Positions 1 through 8,152 of a stretch of 64,000 nt of DNA are shown here, piece after piece. Made by a program: the position numbers and the translations under genes. The notes under the pieces were generated by a model. That model was not told where the DNA came from, made no database searches, and was given only the letters and a program-made list of their open reading frames with translations. The first letter of the stretch is position 1; every line of letters starts with the position of its first letter. Source of the stretch: an uncultured Clostridia bacterium (GTDB lineage: Bacteria > Bacillota > Clostridia > Oscillospirales > Ruminococcaceae); NCBI GenBank assembly GCA_944387885.1, contig CALXGR010000001.1:88044-152043 (forward strand). Reading direction: 5' to 3'.

Positions 1-489
1 GACCTTGTATCCGTGTGCTTCTGCCCACCGCTTGTACATCCGGAGCAGCATCTCTGCCCAGTCCTGGGCCTCGGTACCGCCGGTGCCTGCATGGAAGGTC
101 AGGATGGCGTTGCAGTGGTCGTATTCGCCGCTGAGCATGGTCACCAGCTGAAGCTGGTCCACGGCCTTCTCCACGGCGTTGACAGCCTCCTCCCCTTCCG
201 GAATGAGAGCGGGATCATTTTCCTCCTCCAGCATTTCCAGGAGGGTCTGGGCATCTTCATACTGGGTTTTCAGCTTGGCAAAGCTCTCCAGCTTATTTTT
301 CAGGTCGCTCAGCTCTGCATACACCTTCTGGCTGGCTGCCTGGTCGTCAAAAAAGCCGGGCATGGTCATTTTATGCTCCAGCTCCGCCACCCGCTTTTCG
401 CTGGGGCCGATGGCCAGGGCCTCCTGAAGGTCGTTGACCGCAGTTTCAAAACTGCCCAGTTTTGTTTTCAGTTCATCAATGGTAATCAT
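1..489 (-). CDS. prfB: Peptide chain release factor 2, N-terminal part (runs off the window)
   Basis: Class I release factor for UGA and UAA stop codons, acting in the ribosomal A site. The visible 163 residues begin MITIDELKTKLGSF and cover the N-terminal helical domain. They run into the RF2-type motif GTGGTEAQDWAEMLLRMYKRW; the GGQ and anticodon-like motifs lie beyond base 1. The ATG at 487-489 is preceded by AAGAAAGG. No in-frame UGA is present around codon 26, where most bacteria carry the autoregulatory +1 frameshift site, so this copy reads through in one frame. A Shine-Dalgarno-like AGGAGG remains at 420-425. Family assignment is secure; the rest of the gene is not visible. Confidence 0.95.
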   Translation of the reverse strand, partial: MITIDELKTKLGSFETAVNDLQEALAIGPSEKRVAELEHKMTMPGFFDDQAASQKVYAELSDLKNKLESFAKLKTQYEDAQTLLEMLEEENDPALIPEGEEAVNAVEKAVDQLQLVTMLSGEYDHCNAILTFHAGTGGTEAQDWAEMLLRMYKRWAEAHGYKV

Positions 490-542
490 ATAAAATCGAT
501 CAGCCTTTCTTGGTTGTCTAAAGTTTTCTCATAGTTAATTTT

Positions 543-571
543 AGTATACCGAAAATTCCCTTTTAATGCAA
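543..571 (-). promoter_or_regulatory. Promoter of prfB
   Basis: On the minus strand TTGCAT (566-571) and TATACT (543-548) are separated by 17 bases, a good sigma-A type match. It lies about 55 bases upstream of the prfB ATG. Confidence 0.7.
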
Positions 572-651
572 GGCTTTTCCCCCAGATAGACAGGATTTGC
601 ACTTATCTTATAATAAACGGAAAATATTCACTGACTATTCATACCTTTTCT

Positions 652-680
652 TTGCTTTTCTGGTAAGATTAGGCTATAAT
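652..680 (+). promoter_or_regulatory. Promoter of the RING/DUF2628 gene
   Basis: TTGCTT (652-657), a 17-base spacer and TATAAT (675-680) lie 30 bases before the ATG at 711. The -10 is perfect; the -35 is partial. Confidence 0.65.
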
Positions 681-710
681 ACAAACAACACCGTATTTTG
701 GAGGATCTAA

Positions 711-1700
711 ATGACTAAATATTCCGGTTATCACTGTCCGGTCTGCGGCGGTGTCTTTACCGATCAGGATGATATTGTAGTTTGTCCCCAGTGCGGCACC
801 CCCCATCACCGGGAGTGCTGGAGCCGCCTGGGGCATTGCGCTTATGAGGAACGTCACAAGGAAAACCTTGAGTGGCATGAGGACCAGCTGATTCAGCCCG
901 GCACCGCCCAGCAGATTGCCTGCCCGGCCTGCGGTACCCGCAACAATCCTGCCGCTTCCAACTGCACTCACTGCGGTGCTCCCTTGGGCCAGACCCAGGA
1001 GCCGCCCAAAACTGAATCTGCTTCTTCCGGACCCAAGTATGCCCGTTCTTCCAGGCAGACTACCGGTCCTGGTGTTCCCCCTCCCTTCCCCGGCAATGCC
1101 CAGGTAGTGGGACCCGAGGACGAAATCGGAGGCATCAAATCCAAGGACTGGGCCAGCTTTATCCGCCGCTCGGTTCCCTACTATCTCATGCGCTTTTTCC
1201 AGATGGAGCTGGGTGGCTCCAAGATTGCCGTCAGCCTCAGCGCCTTCATTTTTGGGGCATACTATTTTTTCTACCGGAAAATGTACCGGATCGCTCTGCT
1301 TTTCTGTGGTGCCGATCTTCTGCTTACCCTGCCCAGTCTGGTGCTGTTCTGGTATGATACCGGAAGTTTCCTCACCACCGGCATCAATCCTGAGTTCTGG
1401 CTGACCATGGGTACCATCTGTGCCTACCTGAATTGGGGTGTCCGGCTGGTTGTCGGTCTGTTCGGTGTCTTCCTCTACAAGAAGCACGCCTCCAAGACCA
1501 TCCGGCGGATTTGTGAAACCACCCCGGAGGGCTCCCAGCGTTCCCTCCGTCTTTCCGCAGTGGGTGGGGTCAATCTTCCTGCCTCCATCGCCGCCGCTCT
1601 GATTATGAACGCTCTTGTCTGTGCCCTCATATTCGCCTTTGCCGGCCCTCAGCTGATGGATGTGCTCCGGCTTTACGCCTCCCAGATGTATGCTATCTGA
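711..1700 (+). CDS. RING-like zinc-binding membrane protein with DUF2628-like region
   Basis: A 329-residue protein of unknown function. Residues 8-50 contain paired Cys and His (CPVCGG, CPQCGTPHHRECW) as in the prokaryotic RING finger family 1. A second zinc ribbon (CPACGTRNN..CTHCGAPLG) follows at about 67-87. A Pro/Ser-rich linker leads to a C-terminal half with four or so hydrophobic segments that resembles DUF2628, including YYLMRFFQMELGGSK and FGAYYFFYRKMYRIALLF. Such proteins are common in Clostridia. A role in membrane protein handling or signalling would only be a guess. The start has GGAGG nine bases upstream. galU follows after 62 bases, so the two may be cotranscribed. Confidence 0.75.
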   Translation: MTKYSGYHCPVCGGVFTDQDDIVVCPQCGTPHHRECWSRLGHCAYEERHKENLEWHEDQLIQPGTAQQIACPACGTRNNPAASNCTHCGAPLGQTQEPPKTESASSGPKYARSSRQTTGPGVPPPFPGNAQVVGPEDEIGGIKSKDWASFIRRSVPYYLMRFFQMELGGSKIAVSLSAFIFGAYYFFYRKMYRIALLFCGADLLLTLPSLVLFWYDTGSFLTTGINPEFWLTMGTICAYLNWGVRLVVGLFGVFLYKKHASKTIRRICETTPEGSQRSLRLSAVGGVNLPASIAAALIMNALVCALIFAFAGPQLMDVLRLYASQMYAI

Positions 1701-1762
1701 GTATCTGCCCCGCTTCTTTAAGGGGCTTTGGTTTTGAAAACAAAAAGAAAGGAACGCTAACT

Positions 1763-2635
1763 ATGTCTGTGAAGAAAGCCATTATTCCCGCAGCCGGTCT
1801 GGGGACCCGGGTGCTCCCTGCCACCAAGGCTATGCCCAAGGAAATGCTTCCCATTGTGGACAAACCTGCCATTCAGTACCTGGTGGAGGAAGCTGTCAAG
1901 AGCGGCATTACCGACATTCTCATCATTCTGGGCCGGAATAAAGGAATCATCGAGGATCACTTTGACCGGAACCCCGAATTGGAGACTGCCCTTTCCAAGC
2001 CCGGCAAGGAAAAGATGCTGGAAGAATGCCTTGGCATTGCCAACCTGGCCAACATTTTCTTTGTCCGTCAGAAGCAGACCCTGGGCCTGGGCCATGCGGT
2101 TCTCGCCGGCAAGGCCTTTGTGGGAGACGACCCCTTTGTGGTCATCTACGGTGACGATGTAATCGTGGGTGATGATCCTGTCTGCGCCCAGCTCATCCGT
2201 GCTTACGAGAAGTATCATCGTCCCGCTGTGGGTGTCAACCAGGTTCCCTGGGAGGATGTGAGCCGGTATTGCAGTCTCAAGACCACTCCCATTGAGGACA
2301 ACTGCTTCTTTGTAGACGATATGATCGAAAAGCCCAAGAAGGGCCAGGAGTTCAGCAACTACTCCATTCTGGGCCGGGTCCTGCTGGAGCCTGAAATCTT
2401 TGAGATTCTGGAGCACACTGCCCCCGGTGCCAACAATGAAATCCAGCTCACCGATGCCATGGCCGTGGTGGCCCGGGAAAGAGGCGGCATGACCGCTGTG
2501 GAGTTCACCGGTAAGCATTACGACATGGGCAACAAGCTCTGCGTCATGCAGGCACAGGTGGAAATGAGTTTGAAGCACCCCGAGATTGGCCCCGCTTTCC
2601 GGGAATACCTGAAAGAGATTGCCAAAACTCTGTAA
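1763..2635 (+). CDS. galU: UTP-glucose-1-phosphate uridylyltransferase
   Basis: Makes UDP-glucose from glucose-1-phosphate and UTP in the cytoplasm, the glucose donor for surface polysaccharides and glycolipids. The 290-residue length is typical. The N-terminus KKAIIPAAGLGTRVLPATKAMPKEMLPIVDKPAIQYLVEEA is the nucleotide-binding signature of the family. FVVIYGDDVIVG and EIQLTDAM are further family motifs. The RBS AAAGGAA precedes the ATG, and a strong hairpin terminator follows the stop. It could supply the polysaccharide locus 33 kb downstream, although no direct link is visible. Confidence 0.96.
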   Translation: MSVKKAIIPAAGLGTRVLPATKAMPKEMLPIVDKPAIQYLVEEAVKSGITDILIILGRNKGIIEDHFDRNPELETALSKPGKEKMLEECLGIANLANIFFVRQKQTLGLGHAVLAGKAFVGDDPFVVIYGDDVIVGDDPVCAQLIRAYEKYHRPAVGVNQVPWEDVSRYCSLKTTPIEDNCFFVDDMIEKPKKGQEFSNYSILGRVLLEPEIFEILEHTAPGANNEIQLTDAMAVVARERGGMTAVEFTGKHYDMGNKLCVMQAQVEMSLKHPEIGPAFREYLKEIAKTL

Positions 2636-2648
2636 TTTTCTGTATATT

Positions 2649-2677
2649 GGGCGGGTCCCTTCGGGGGCCCGCTTTTT
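2649..2677 (+). terminator. Rho-independent terminator after galU
   Basis: The stem GCGGGTCCC-TTCG-GGGGCCCGC carries one G-U pair and is followed by TTTTT. Confidence 0.85.
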
Positions 2678-2710
2678 CGGGAAAAATTTCCGGTTTTTGT
2701 AAAAAAACAG

Positions 2711-2740
2711 TTGACAGGCCGGGAATCCTGCTGGTATAAT
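2711..2740 (+). promoter_or_regulatory. Promoter of rpsF-ssb-rpsR
   Basis: A perfect TTGACA (2711-2716) and a perfect TATAAT (2735-2740) are separated by 18 bases. The first gene begins 130 bases downstream, leaving a long leader. Confidence 0.85.
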
Positions 2741-2744
2741 AAAT

Positions 2745-2870
2745 TGTCCCTTTGCGGGGAAGGTGGCGTTATGCCTCTTTTTCCCGGGAAGTAAGACCAC
2801 CGAGCCCATTTGGCCGGTGTATCCTTCCCTCCCCTGAGGAGGGCATAAGTCCAAAAGGAGGTGCACAGAT
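2745..2870 (+). promoter_or_regulatory. Candidate S6:S18 autoregulatory leader of the rpsF mRNA
   Basis: The 5' leader between promoter and rpsF holds complementary segments: GGTGG at 2761-2765 against CCACC near 2798, CACCGA against CGGTG around 2800-2820, and a CCCTCC...GGAGGG hairpin near 2826-2842. In many bacteria the S6:S18 complex binds a structured rpsF leader with an exposed CCG and represses translation. The position, length and the CACCGAG element fit that, but no covariation model was run. Confidence 0.45.
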
Positions 2871-3155
2871 ATGGCAAAGTACGAAACCATGCTGGTTACC
2901 AGCGCAAATCTGGATGAGGAAGCTTCCACCGCTTTGGTGAACAAGTTCAAGTCCATGATCGAGGCTAATGGTACCATTGATTCTGTTGACGAGTGGGGCA
3001 AGAAGCATCTTGCTTATCCCATCAACAAGGAGACCGAGGGTGTTTACACCGTGATTAAGTTCACCAGCAACCCCGACTTCCCCGCCGAGCTGGATCGTGT
3101 TTACAAGATCACCGATGGTGTTCTGCGTACTCTGATCGTAGCCGAGGCCGAATAA
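2871..3155 (+). CDS. rpsF: 30S ribosomal protein S6
   Basis: Binds 16S rRNA together with S18 in the platform of the small subunit. The 94 residues match the family: MAKYETMLVTSANLDEEAS at the start, DEWGKKHLAYPINKETEGVY in the middle, and LDRVYKITDGVLRTLI at the end. The RBS AAAAGGAGGTG is nearly perfect. It is the first gene of the classic rpsF-ssb-rpsR operon, with 16 bases to ssb. Confidence 0.98.
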   Translation: MAKYETMLVTSANLDEEASTALVNKFKSMIEANGTIDSVDEWGKKHLAYPINKETEGVYTVIKFTSNPDFPAELDRVYKITDGVLRTLIVAEAE

Positions 3156-3171
3156 CAGGAGGGATCACCCG

Positions 3172-3648
3172 ATGCTGAACGTTGTAGCTTTGGTAGGCCG
3201 CTTGGTGGCCAACCCGGAACTGCGTCAGACTCCCCAGGGAGTAAGCGTAGTAACCTTCCGCATTGCTGTGGATCGGAATTTTGCTCGGGCGGGCGAACAG
3301 CGGCAGGCCGATTTTATTGACATTGTCGCCTGGCGTCAGCAGGCCGAGTTTGTTTGCAAGTATTTCCAGAAGGGCAGCTGGATCGCCGTGAACGGCAGCA
3401 TCCAGACTCGCAGCTATCAGGACAAGAACGGCAACAACCGTACCGCTGTGGAAGTGGTAGCTGATCAGATCAGCTTCTGCGGCAACAAGGCATCCGGCGG
3501 CTCCGGCAGCTACGGAAACGACAGTTACGGCGCTGCCCCTGCTCCCAGTTATTCCCGCCCTGCTCCTGTGGAAGCGGCTCCCGCCTATTCCGCCGGAAGC
3601 AACGATGACTTCTCTGTCATTGATGAGGGCGAAGATCTCCCGTTCTGA
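3172..3648 (+). CDS. ssb: Single-stranded DNA-binding protein
   Basis: Coats single-stranded DNA during replication, repair and recombination and recruits partners through its C-terminal tip. The OB-fold occupies residues 1-105 (MLNVVALVGRLVANPELRQTPQGVSVVTFRIAVDRNF; FIDIVAWRQQAEFVCKYFQKGSWIAVNGSIQTRSY). A Gly/Ser/Pro-rich flexible linker leads to the acidic tip DEGEDLPF. It sits between rpsF and rpsR, the usual arrangement, and is coexpressed with them. Confidence 0.98.
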   Translation: MLNVVALVGRLVANPELRQTPQGVSVVTFRIAVDRNFARAGEQRQADFIDIVAWRQQAEFVCKYFQKGSWIAVNGSIQTRSYQDKNGNNRTAVEVVADQISFCGNKASGGSGSYGNDSYGAAPAPSYSRPAPVEAAPAYSAGSNDDFSVIDEGEDLPF

Positions 3649-3689
3649 TTATCAGAACCACAACAGAATTTTAACAGGAGGAAAATACC

Positions 3690-3941
3690 ATGGCTTTTGA
3701 AAAGTCTGATCGTCCCGCACGCCCCATGCGTCGTGGCCGTAAGAAGGTTTGCAGTTTCTGCGTTGACCGGATCGAGAACATCGACTACAAGGATGTTCCC
3801 CGTCTGCGCAAGTATGTGAGCGAGCGCTCCAAGATCATTCCCCGCCGTGTAACCGGCACCTGCGCTTATCATCAGCGTGCTCTCACCGTGGCTATCAAGC
3901 GTGCCCGTCACGTTGCTCTGATGCCCTACGTGAGCGATTGA
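3690..3941 (+). CDS. rpsR: 30S ribosomal protein S18
   Basis: Partner of S6 on the 30S platform. The 83-residue protein has the typical [22 protein letters not shown] segment and the conserved [38 protein letters not shown] core. The CxxC pair suggests a zinc-binding (C+) form. The start has AACAGGAGG upstream. It is the last gene of the operon and is followed by a 12-bp perfect-stem terminator. Confidence 0.98.
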   Translation: MAFEKSDRPARPMRRGRKKVCSFCVDRIENIDYKDVPRLRKYVSERSKIIPRRVTGTCAYHQRALTVAIKRARHVALMPYVSD

Positions 3942-3966
3942 TCTTGTAACCCCAGCAAAAAAAGAA

Positions 3967-4003
3967 GAGGTACAGCTCTTTCGGGAGCTGTACCTCTTTT
4001 TTT
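3967..4003. terminator. Bidirectional terminator between rpsR and the DUF454 gene
   Basis: The perfect 12-bp stem GAGGTACAGCTC/GAGCTGTACCTC has a TTTCGG loop. It is flanked by A-rich sequence on the left and seven T on the right, so it can end transcription from both converging operons. Confidence 0.9.
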
Positions 4004-4004
4004 G

Positions 4005-4388
4005 TTATTCCGGTTTTCTGGTTTTTACTCCAAAGGCAAAATAGAAAAGATGTCCTACCCAGACAATTCCCAGAATGATGCAGGGCAGGTAGATGGTTTT
4101 CAAATACATGATGGTAAAGCCCATGGCCATGATTAAGGTCAGGGTGACCATCACCCTGATTTTGACTTTCCAGGTCATCCCCTCCCCTTTCACATAGCTT
4201 TCCAGATTGCTCTTATAAAGGCGGGTCCCCAAAAACCACTGATGAAGCCGCCGGGAACTTTTCCCGAAACTGAAAGCCGCCAGAAGCAGAAATGGAAAGG
4301 CCGGCAGAAGAGGAAGCACCGCTCCCACTGCCCCAAAAGCCAGGCTCAGGAAGCCCACTCCAATCCAGAATAGCTTTTTCAAATTCAT
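4005..4388 (-). CDS. DUF454 (YbaN-like) small membrane protein
   Basis: A 127-residue integral membrane protein of unknown function. It starts MNLKKLFWIGVGFLSLAFGAVGAVLPLLPAFPFLLLAAFSFGKSSRRLHQWF, which is the DUF454 signature (a hydrophobic segment, LP.LP..PFLLLA, then the FGKSS..LH.W motif). Two further membrane segments follow. The ATG overlaps the stop of the upstream gene as ATGA, so translation is probably coupled. It is the last gene of the ABC exporter operon. DUF454 genes are often found next to iron or heme genes, and that context holds here. Confidence 0.85.
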   Translation of the reverse strand: MNLKKLFWIGVGFLSLAFGAVGAVLPLLPAFPFLLLAAFSFGKSSRRLHQWFLGTRLYKSNLESYVKGEGMTWKVKIRVMVTLTLIMAMGFTIMYLKTIYLPCIILGIVWVGHLFYFAFGVKTRKPE

Positions 4389-4723
4389 AAGGTTCCCTCC
4401 ATCTTTTTCTCTTTCCTGGTTTCCACCAAATGCCGGATGGCAATCACCGGATGACAGAATAACATCCTCGGCCCGGAAAATGCCATGACTTTCCGGATTT
4501 CCTGTCTCATATCCTCCCTGTAACAATGAACCTTACAGTTGGAGCAGAAAGTCTTTGTTTCCATAAAAGGGCAATGATCGCTGCGGCGGCAGGCATAAAC
4601 GTATAATTCCTGGCAGTGAGGGCAAAGCCCCTGTCTTTTTCCGTGTTTCTTGTGGCAGTAAAGGCGGATCATCAGGCCCACCACCTGTTTTTCCTTCTCC
4701 CTCTTGGCTTCAATGCTGGGCAC
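4385..4723 (-). CDS. Nitrous oxide-stimulated promoter family Cys-rich protein
   Basis: A 112-residue soluble protein that matches the family named after a nitrous-oxide-stimulated promoter. Family hallmarks are the Cys pattern YCHKKHG...LCPHCQELYVYACRRSDHCPF....FCSNCKVHCY and the following REDMRQEIRKVMAFSGPRMLFCHPVIAIRHL. The cysteines could bind a metal or Fe-S cluster, but the function is unknown. The start is GTG at 4723, chosen because AAAGGAGGGG lies six bases upstream. It overlaps the end of the ABC gene by 14 bases and the start of the DUF454 gene by 4, so the four genes form one translationally coupled unit. Confidence 0.85.
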   Translation of the reverse strand: MPSIEAKREKEKQVVGLMIRLYCHKKHGKRQGLCPHCQELYVYACRRSDHCPFMETKTFCSNCKVHCYREDMRQEIRKVMAFSGPRMLFCHPVIAIRHLVETRKEKKMEGTL

Positions 4724-6401
4724 AGATTCTCCCCTCCTTTATCCGGTACACCCGGTCTGCAATGGCCATGGTGGATTCCCGGTGGGAAACCAGGATGATT
4801 CCCCGTTCCCCCTTCTGCTTTTTCAAGGCCTTCAGAATGATTCCCTCATTGATGCTGTCCACATTACTGGTAGGCTCATCCAGGAGAATCAGGCCGCTTC
4901 CCCGGAGAAATGCCCGGGCCAGTCCGATTCGCTGCTTTTCCCCAGCCGACAGATTTTCTCCCATGGCTCCCACTCTGGTCTCATACCCCTGGGGCAGGCT
5001 TTTGATGAATTCATCCACCGAAGCCATCCGGCAGGCATTCTCCAGCTCCTCCCGGGTAGCGGAGGGTTTTGCGATTCTCAGGTTTTCCTCAATGGTCTGG
5101 TCAAAAAGATATGTGGTCTGACTGACCATTGTGACCTGTTCCAGAAGGCTTTGGGTATTGAGGGTATCAATATCACTTCCGGAGTAGAGGATTTTTCCCT
5201 GTTCCTTTTCCCAGAACCGGAGGAGCAGCTTGAGAAGGGTGGATTTTCCGCATCCGGATTCCCCCACGATACCTACGATTTCCCTTTTGCTTACGGAAAG
5301 GGAAATGTCCCGCAGTATGGGATGAACCCCATCATAGGAGAAGGAGAGGTCCTCCACATCCAGCCGGGAACTGTCTGCGGGAACACCGTTCAGCACAGGA
5401 GTTACCGCCGGCTTTTCCTTGAGGAGATCAAGCACCCGGTCCCCTGCCGCAAAGGTCTGGGTCAGATTTCCCGGAAGAGCCGAGATGGCCAGCACCGGCC
5501 CAAACGACCCAAAAACTGCCGCCACCCCGATTATCATTCGCCCGGGGGTGACGCTCTGATTCAGCACCAGGAAAATTCCTGTTCCCAGGGTCAGCAGAAT
5601 GAAGAGGGATACCCACAGTTCTGTTCCCGCAGAAGCCCGGGCCATCTCCTGCTTCATTTTCCTAGTCTCCTCCAGAAGGATTCCGGAGCGGACTTCCACC
5701 TGATGTTCCCGCTTTTCCCCACCGTTGTGAAGCAGAATGTCCCGGATTCCTTTAATGCTGTCCAGGAAATAGCTGTTGAAGGAAGCAAACTGCCGGCGGT
5801 AATTTACTCCGGCTTCCTTAATGCGGCGGGAAAATACCAGAGGGAGAAGTATCCCCACGGTGACAAACCCGCCCAGGGCCGTAAGCCCCAGCCAGGGGCT
5901 GGCTACCCATCTTACAAAAAGCACCACCCCTGCGGATAAAATTCCCGCAATACAGATGGGAGAAATGGTATGTGCATAGAACACTTCCAGGGTCTCAATG
6001 TCCGAGGTGATCATGGCAATGATGGAACCTTTTTGTTTGGTCTCCAGCTTGGCCGGACAAAGGATCCGCAGGGCTCCAAAGATTTTGCTTCGCAGCACTG
6101 CCAAAAGCCGAAACGCAATATAATGGTTGCTGTACTGTTCCAGATACCGCAAAATTCCCCGCAGAACCCCGCAGCTCACAGCCAGGGCCATGATAGCCCC
6201 AAAGGAAAGGGGAATCGCTTCTCCCAGTGCCTTTGCCACTCCGACCGCTCCCAAAAGCGGGACCGCCATGGCGCAGATAAATCCCAGGGTCCCGTTGAAA
6301 ACCGCCAGGGCCATGATTCCCGCCAGATTTCCCAAAAGCAGAATAAGGCTGGCCATGATTCTGGCTCCGCTTCTCCGCAGTTTTTCCTGTTTGGTTTTCA
6401 T
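4710..6401 (-). CDS. ABC exporter subunit, CydC-like (permease-ATPase fusion)
   Basis: A half-transporter of 563 residues with a six-helix membrane domain (1-310) and an ATPase domain (330-560). Walker A is GESGCGKST, the signature is NLSAGEKQR (LSAGE in place of LSGGQ), Walker B is GLILLDEPTS, and the switch His is in VSHRES. Length and order resemble CydC of the CydDC thiol exporter. It pairs with the CydD-like protein encoded just upstream, overlapping it by 4 bases. No cytochrome bd genes are nearby. The iron-transport neighbourhood suggests export of an iron-, heme- or thiol-related compound, which is an inference. Substrate unknown. Confidence 0.85.
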   Translation of the reverse strand: MKTKQEKLRRSGARIMASLILLLGNLAGIMALAVFNGTLGFICAMAVPLLGAVGVAKALGEAIPLSFGAIMALAVSCGVLRGILRYLEQYSNHYIAFRLLAVLRSKIFGALRILCPAKLETKQKGSIIAMITSDIETLEVFYAHTISPICIAGILSAGVVLFVRWVASPWLGLTALGGFVTVGILLPLVFSRRIKEAGVNYRRQFASFNSYFLDSIKGIRDILLHNGGEKREHQVEVRSGILLEETRKMKQEMARASAGTELWVSLFILLTLGTGIFLVLNQSVTPGRMIIGVAAVFGSFGPVLAISALPGNLTQTFAAGDRVLDLLKEKPAVTPVLNGVPADSSRLDVEDLSFSYDGVHPILRDISLSVSKREIVGIVGESGCGKSTLLKLLLRFWEKEQGKILYSGSDIDTLNTQSLLEQVTMVSQTTYLFDQTIEENLRIAKPSATREELENACRMASVDEFIKSLPQGYETRVGAMGENLSAGEKQRIGLARAFLRGSGLILLDEPTSNVDSINEGIILKALKKQKGERGIILVSHRESTMAIADRVYRIKEGRICAQH

Positions 6402-8134
6402 TGGTTTTCTTCCTCCCGGTATCCTTCTTCCAGTTCTTTCTGTGCTGCGTACAGGCCGGCATATCTCCCCTGCCGTTCCATCAACTGGGCATGCGTTCCC
6501 CGTTCCAACACCTGCCCCGATTCCATATAAAGAATCTCATCCGCCTGGACCACATTGGCCAACCGGTGGGAAATGACCAGAATCAGATGATCCCGGGCCA
6601 GCCTGAGAATATTGTCCATAATGATTTTTTCGCTCTCCGGGTCGATGTTGCTGGTGGCTTCATCAAACAGGTAAACATCCTTTTTCCCTACCAGATTGAT
6701 TCCCAGGGCCAGCCTCTGTTTCTGCCCTCCCGAAAGGTTGGCTCCTTCTTCCGCAACAGGCCGGTCCAGTCCTCTGTTTTCCCGGATAAACCGGTCCAGA
6801 TTCACCAGCTTGAGGGCCCCGAAGATTTCCTTATCTGTTACATCCTCTTTTGCCAGCCGGAAATTTTCCCTCACCGACTGGTTAAAAACATAGGTATTGT
6901 AGCTTACCAGCCCCAGGTGTTTATAGAGGTCTTCCCGGGAAAGCTGTTCCAGGGGAATCCCCCCTACCACCACTTGACCGACCTCCGGGCGCAGTTCCCC
7001 AGACAGAAGCCCCACAATGGTGGACTTTCCGCACCCGGAAGGTCCTACCAGAGCAATCATTCCGGTTTTGGGGAACTTGACCGAGAGATTCTTTACCGCC
7101 TGCCGGCTTCCATCGTAGGAGTAGGATACATCTTTCAGTTCCAGCTCCATCTTCCTGACCGTCTCCTCTCCCCAGACCGGTTCAGGCTGGTTGAGAAGTT
7201 CCAGAATCTGGTTTCCTGCGCTGGCTCCGTTCATGGCCACATGGAAGGCCGCTCCAAAGGTCCGCAAGGGAAGGAAGAATTCCACCGCCACCAACACCAG
7301 AAAAAGAGCTGAGAAGGGAGAGAGGTTTCCCTCTGCAACACTTTTCAGGGTGAGGGCAATTCCCACTCCCGCCCCGCCGTAGGCTACCAGGTCCATGATG
7401 GTGGTGCTGGCCAGCTGCATGACCAGTACCTTCATGGTGATCCTCCGGAACTCCTGGCTGGACCGGTCCATTTCCTCCTGCCGGGCCTGATCCGCAGTAA
7501 AGATTTTCAGCTCCCGAAGTCCCTGAACACTGTCCAGAAAATCATCTCCCATAGCGGTATACTTGCCCCAGTATTTCCGGAAAATCCTTTTGGCATAGCG
7601 GGACACTGCCACAATGGAGAGAGGAATGAGAGGAACACAGGCCAGAAGCACCACCGCCACCGGAAGGGAAATCCAGACAGTAATACCAAAAAGAACCAGC
7701 GGCGCTATCATGGCATAGAAAAACTGCGGAATATAATTGGAATAGTAAAGGTCCAGCTGCTCTACCCCTTCCAGGGCAAGCTGAGTCAGCCCCGCCCGGT
7801 TTCCTCCCTGCCGGTTGCCCAGCCGCAATACCTTTGCGTATACTTTCCGCCGCAGTTCCCGTTTGGCATTACGCCCCAGAAGATCTCTCAGGCTGCCCAC
7901 AGTACGGCTGGTCCAGTAACGAAGGACCAGGGCGGCCACTGCCACAAAGGCCGGCAGAAGAAAAATCTCTCCTCTTTCTCCATATTCCCGGAACCGGACC
8001 GCCATTTCCAAAGCCTTGCAAATGCTGGCAGTAAAGGCCAGGTTTGCTCCCAGCCCTGCAGTCATGAGGCCTACCGTCCACCCAATGTACTTTCTGTCCT
8101 TTCCCAACAGGGCAAGCAGTTTTTTATCTACCAC
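6398..8134 (-). CDS. ABC exporter subunit, CydD-like (permease-ATPase fusion)
   Basis: A 578-residue half-transporter, partner of the CydC-like protein. The membrane domain occupies about 1-320 and includes GDDFLDSVQGLRELKIF, a hallmark of CydD-type exporters. The ATPase domain follows, with Walker A GPSGCGKST, signature NLSGGQKQR, Walker B DVYLFDEATSN and switch His in ISHRL. The start is taken as GTG at 8134 with AAAGGATG upstream; the only nearby ATG is out of frame. Palindromic TTAG-N6-CTAA sites lie 20-80 bases upstream and probably control this operon, which also contains the CydC-like, Cys-rich and DUF454 genes. Confidence 0.85.
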   Translation of the reverse strand: MVDKKLLALLGKDRKYIGWTVGLMTAGLGANLAFTASICKALEMAVRFREYGERGEIFLLPAFVAVAALVLRYWTSRTVGSLRDLLGRNAKRELRRKVYAKVLRLGNRQGGNRAGLTQLALEGVEQLDLYYSNYIPQFFYAMIAPLVLFGITVWISLPVAVVLLACVPLIPLSIVAVSRYAKRIFRKYWGKYTAMGDDFLDSVQGLRELKIFTADQARQEEMDRSSQEFRRITMKVLVMQLASTTIMDLVAYGGAGVGIALTLKSVAEGNLSPFSALFLVLVAVEFFLPLRTFGAAFHVAMNGASAGNQILELLNQPEPVWGEETVRKMELELKDVSYSYDGSRQAVKNLSVKFPKTGMIALVGPSGCGKSTIVGLLSGELRPEVGQVVVGGIPLEQLSREDLYKHLGLVSYNTYVFNQSVRENFRLAKEDVTDKEIFGALKLVNLDRFIRENRGLDRPVAEEGANLSGGQKQRLALGINLVGKKDVYLFDEATSNIDPESEKIIMDNILRLARDHLILVISHRLANVVQADEILYMESGQVLERGTHAQLMERQGRYAGLYAAQKELEEGYREEENQ

Positions 8135-8152
8135 GGTACTGTCATCCTTTCA

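Noticed and set aside
4710..8134. Naming the ABC pair cydC and cydD outright.
   Set aside because: Sequence and order resemble CydDC, but cytochrome bd genes are absent and the pair lies in an iron-related, palindrome-controlled operon. The gene symbols were left empty.
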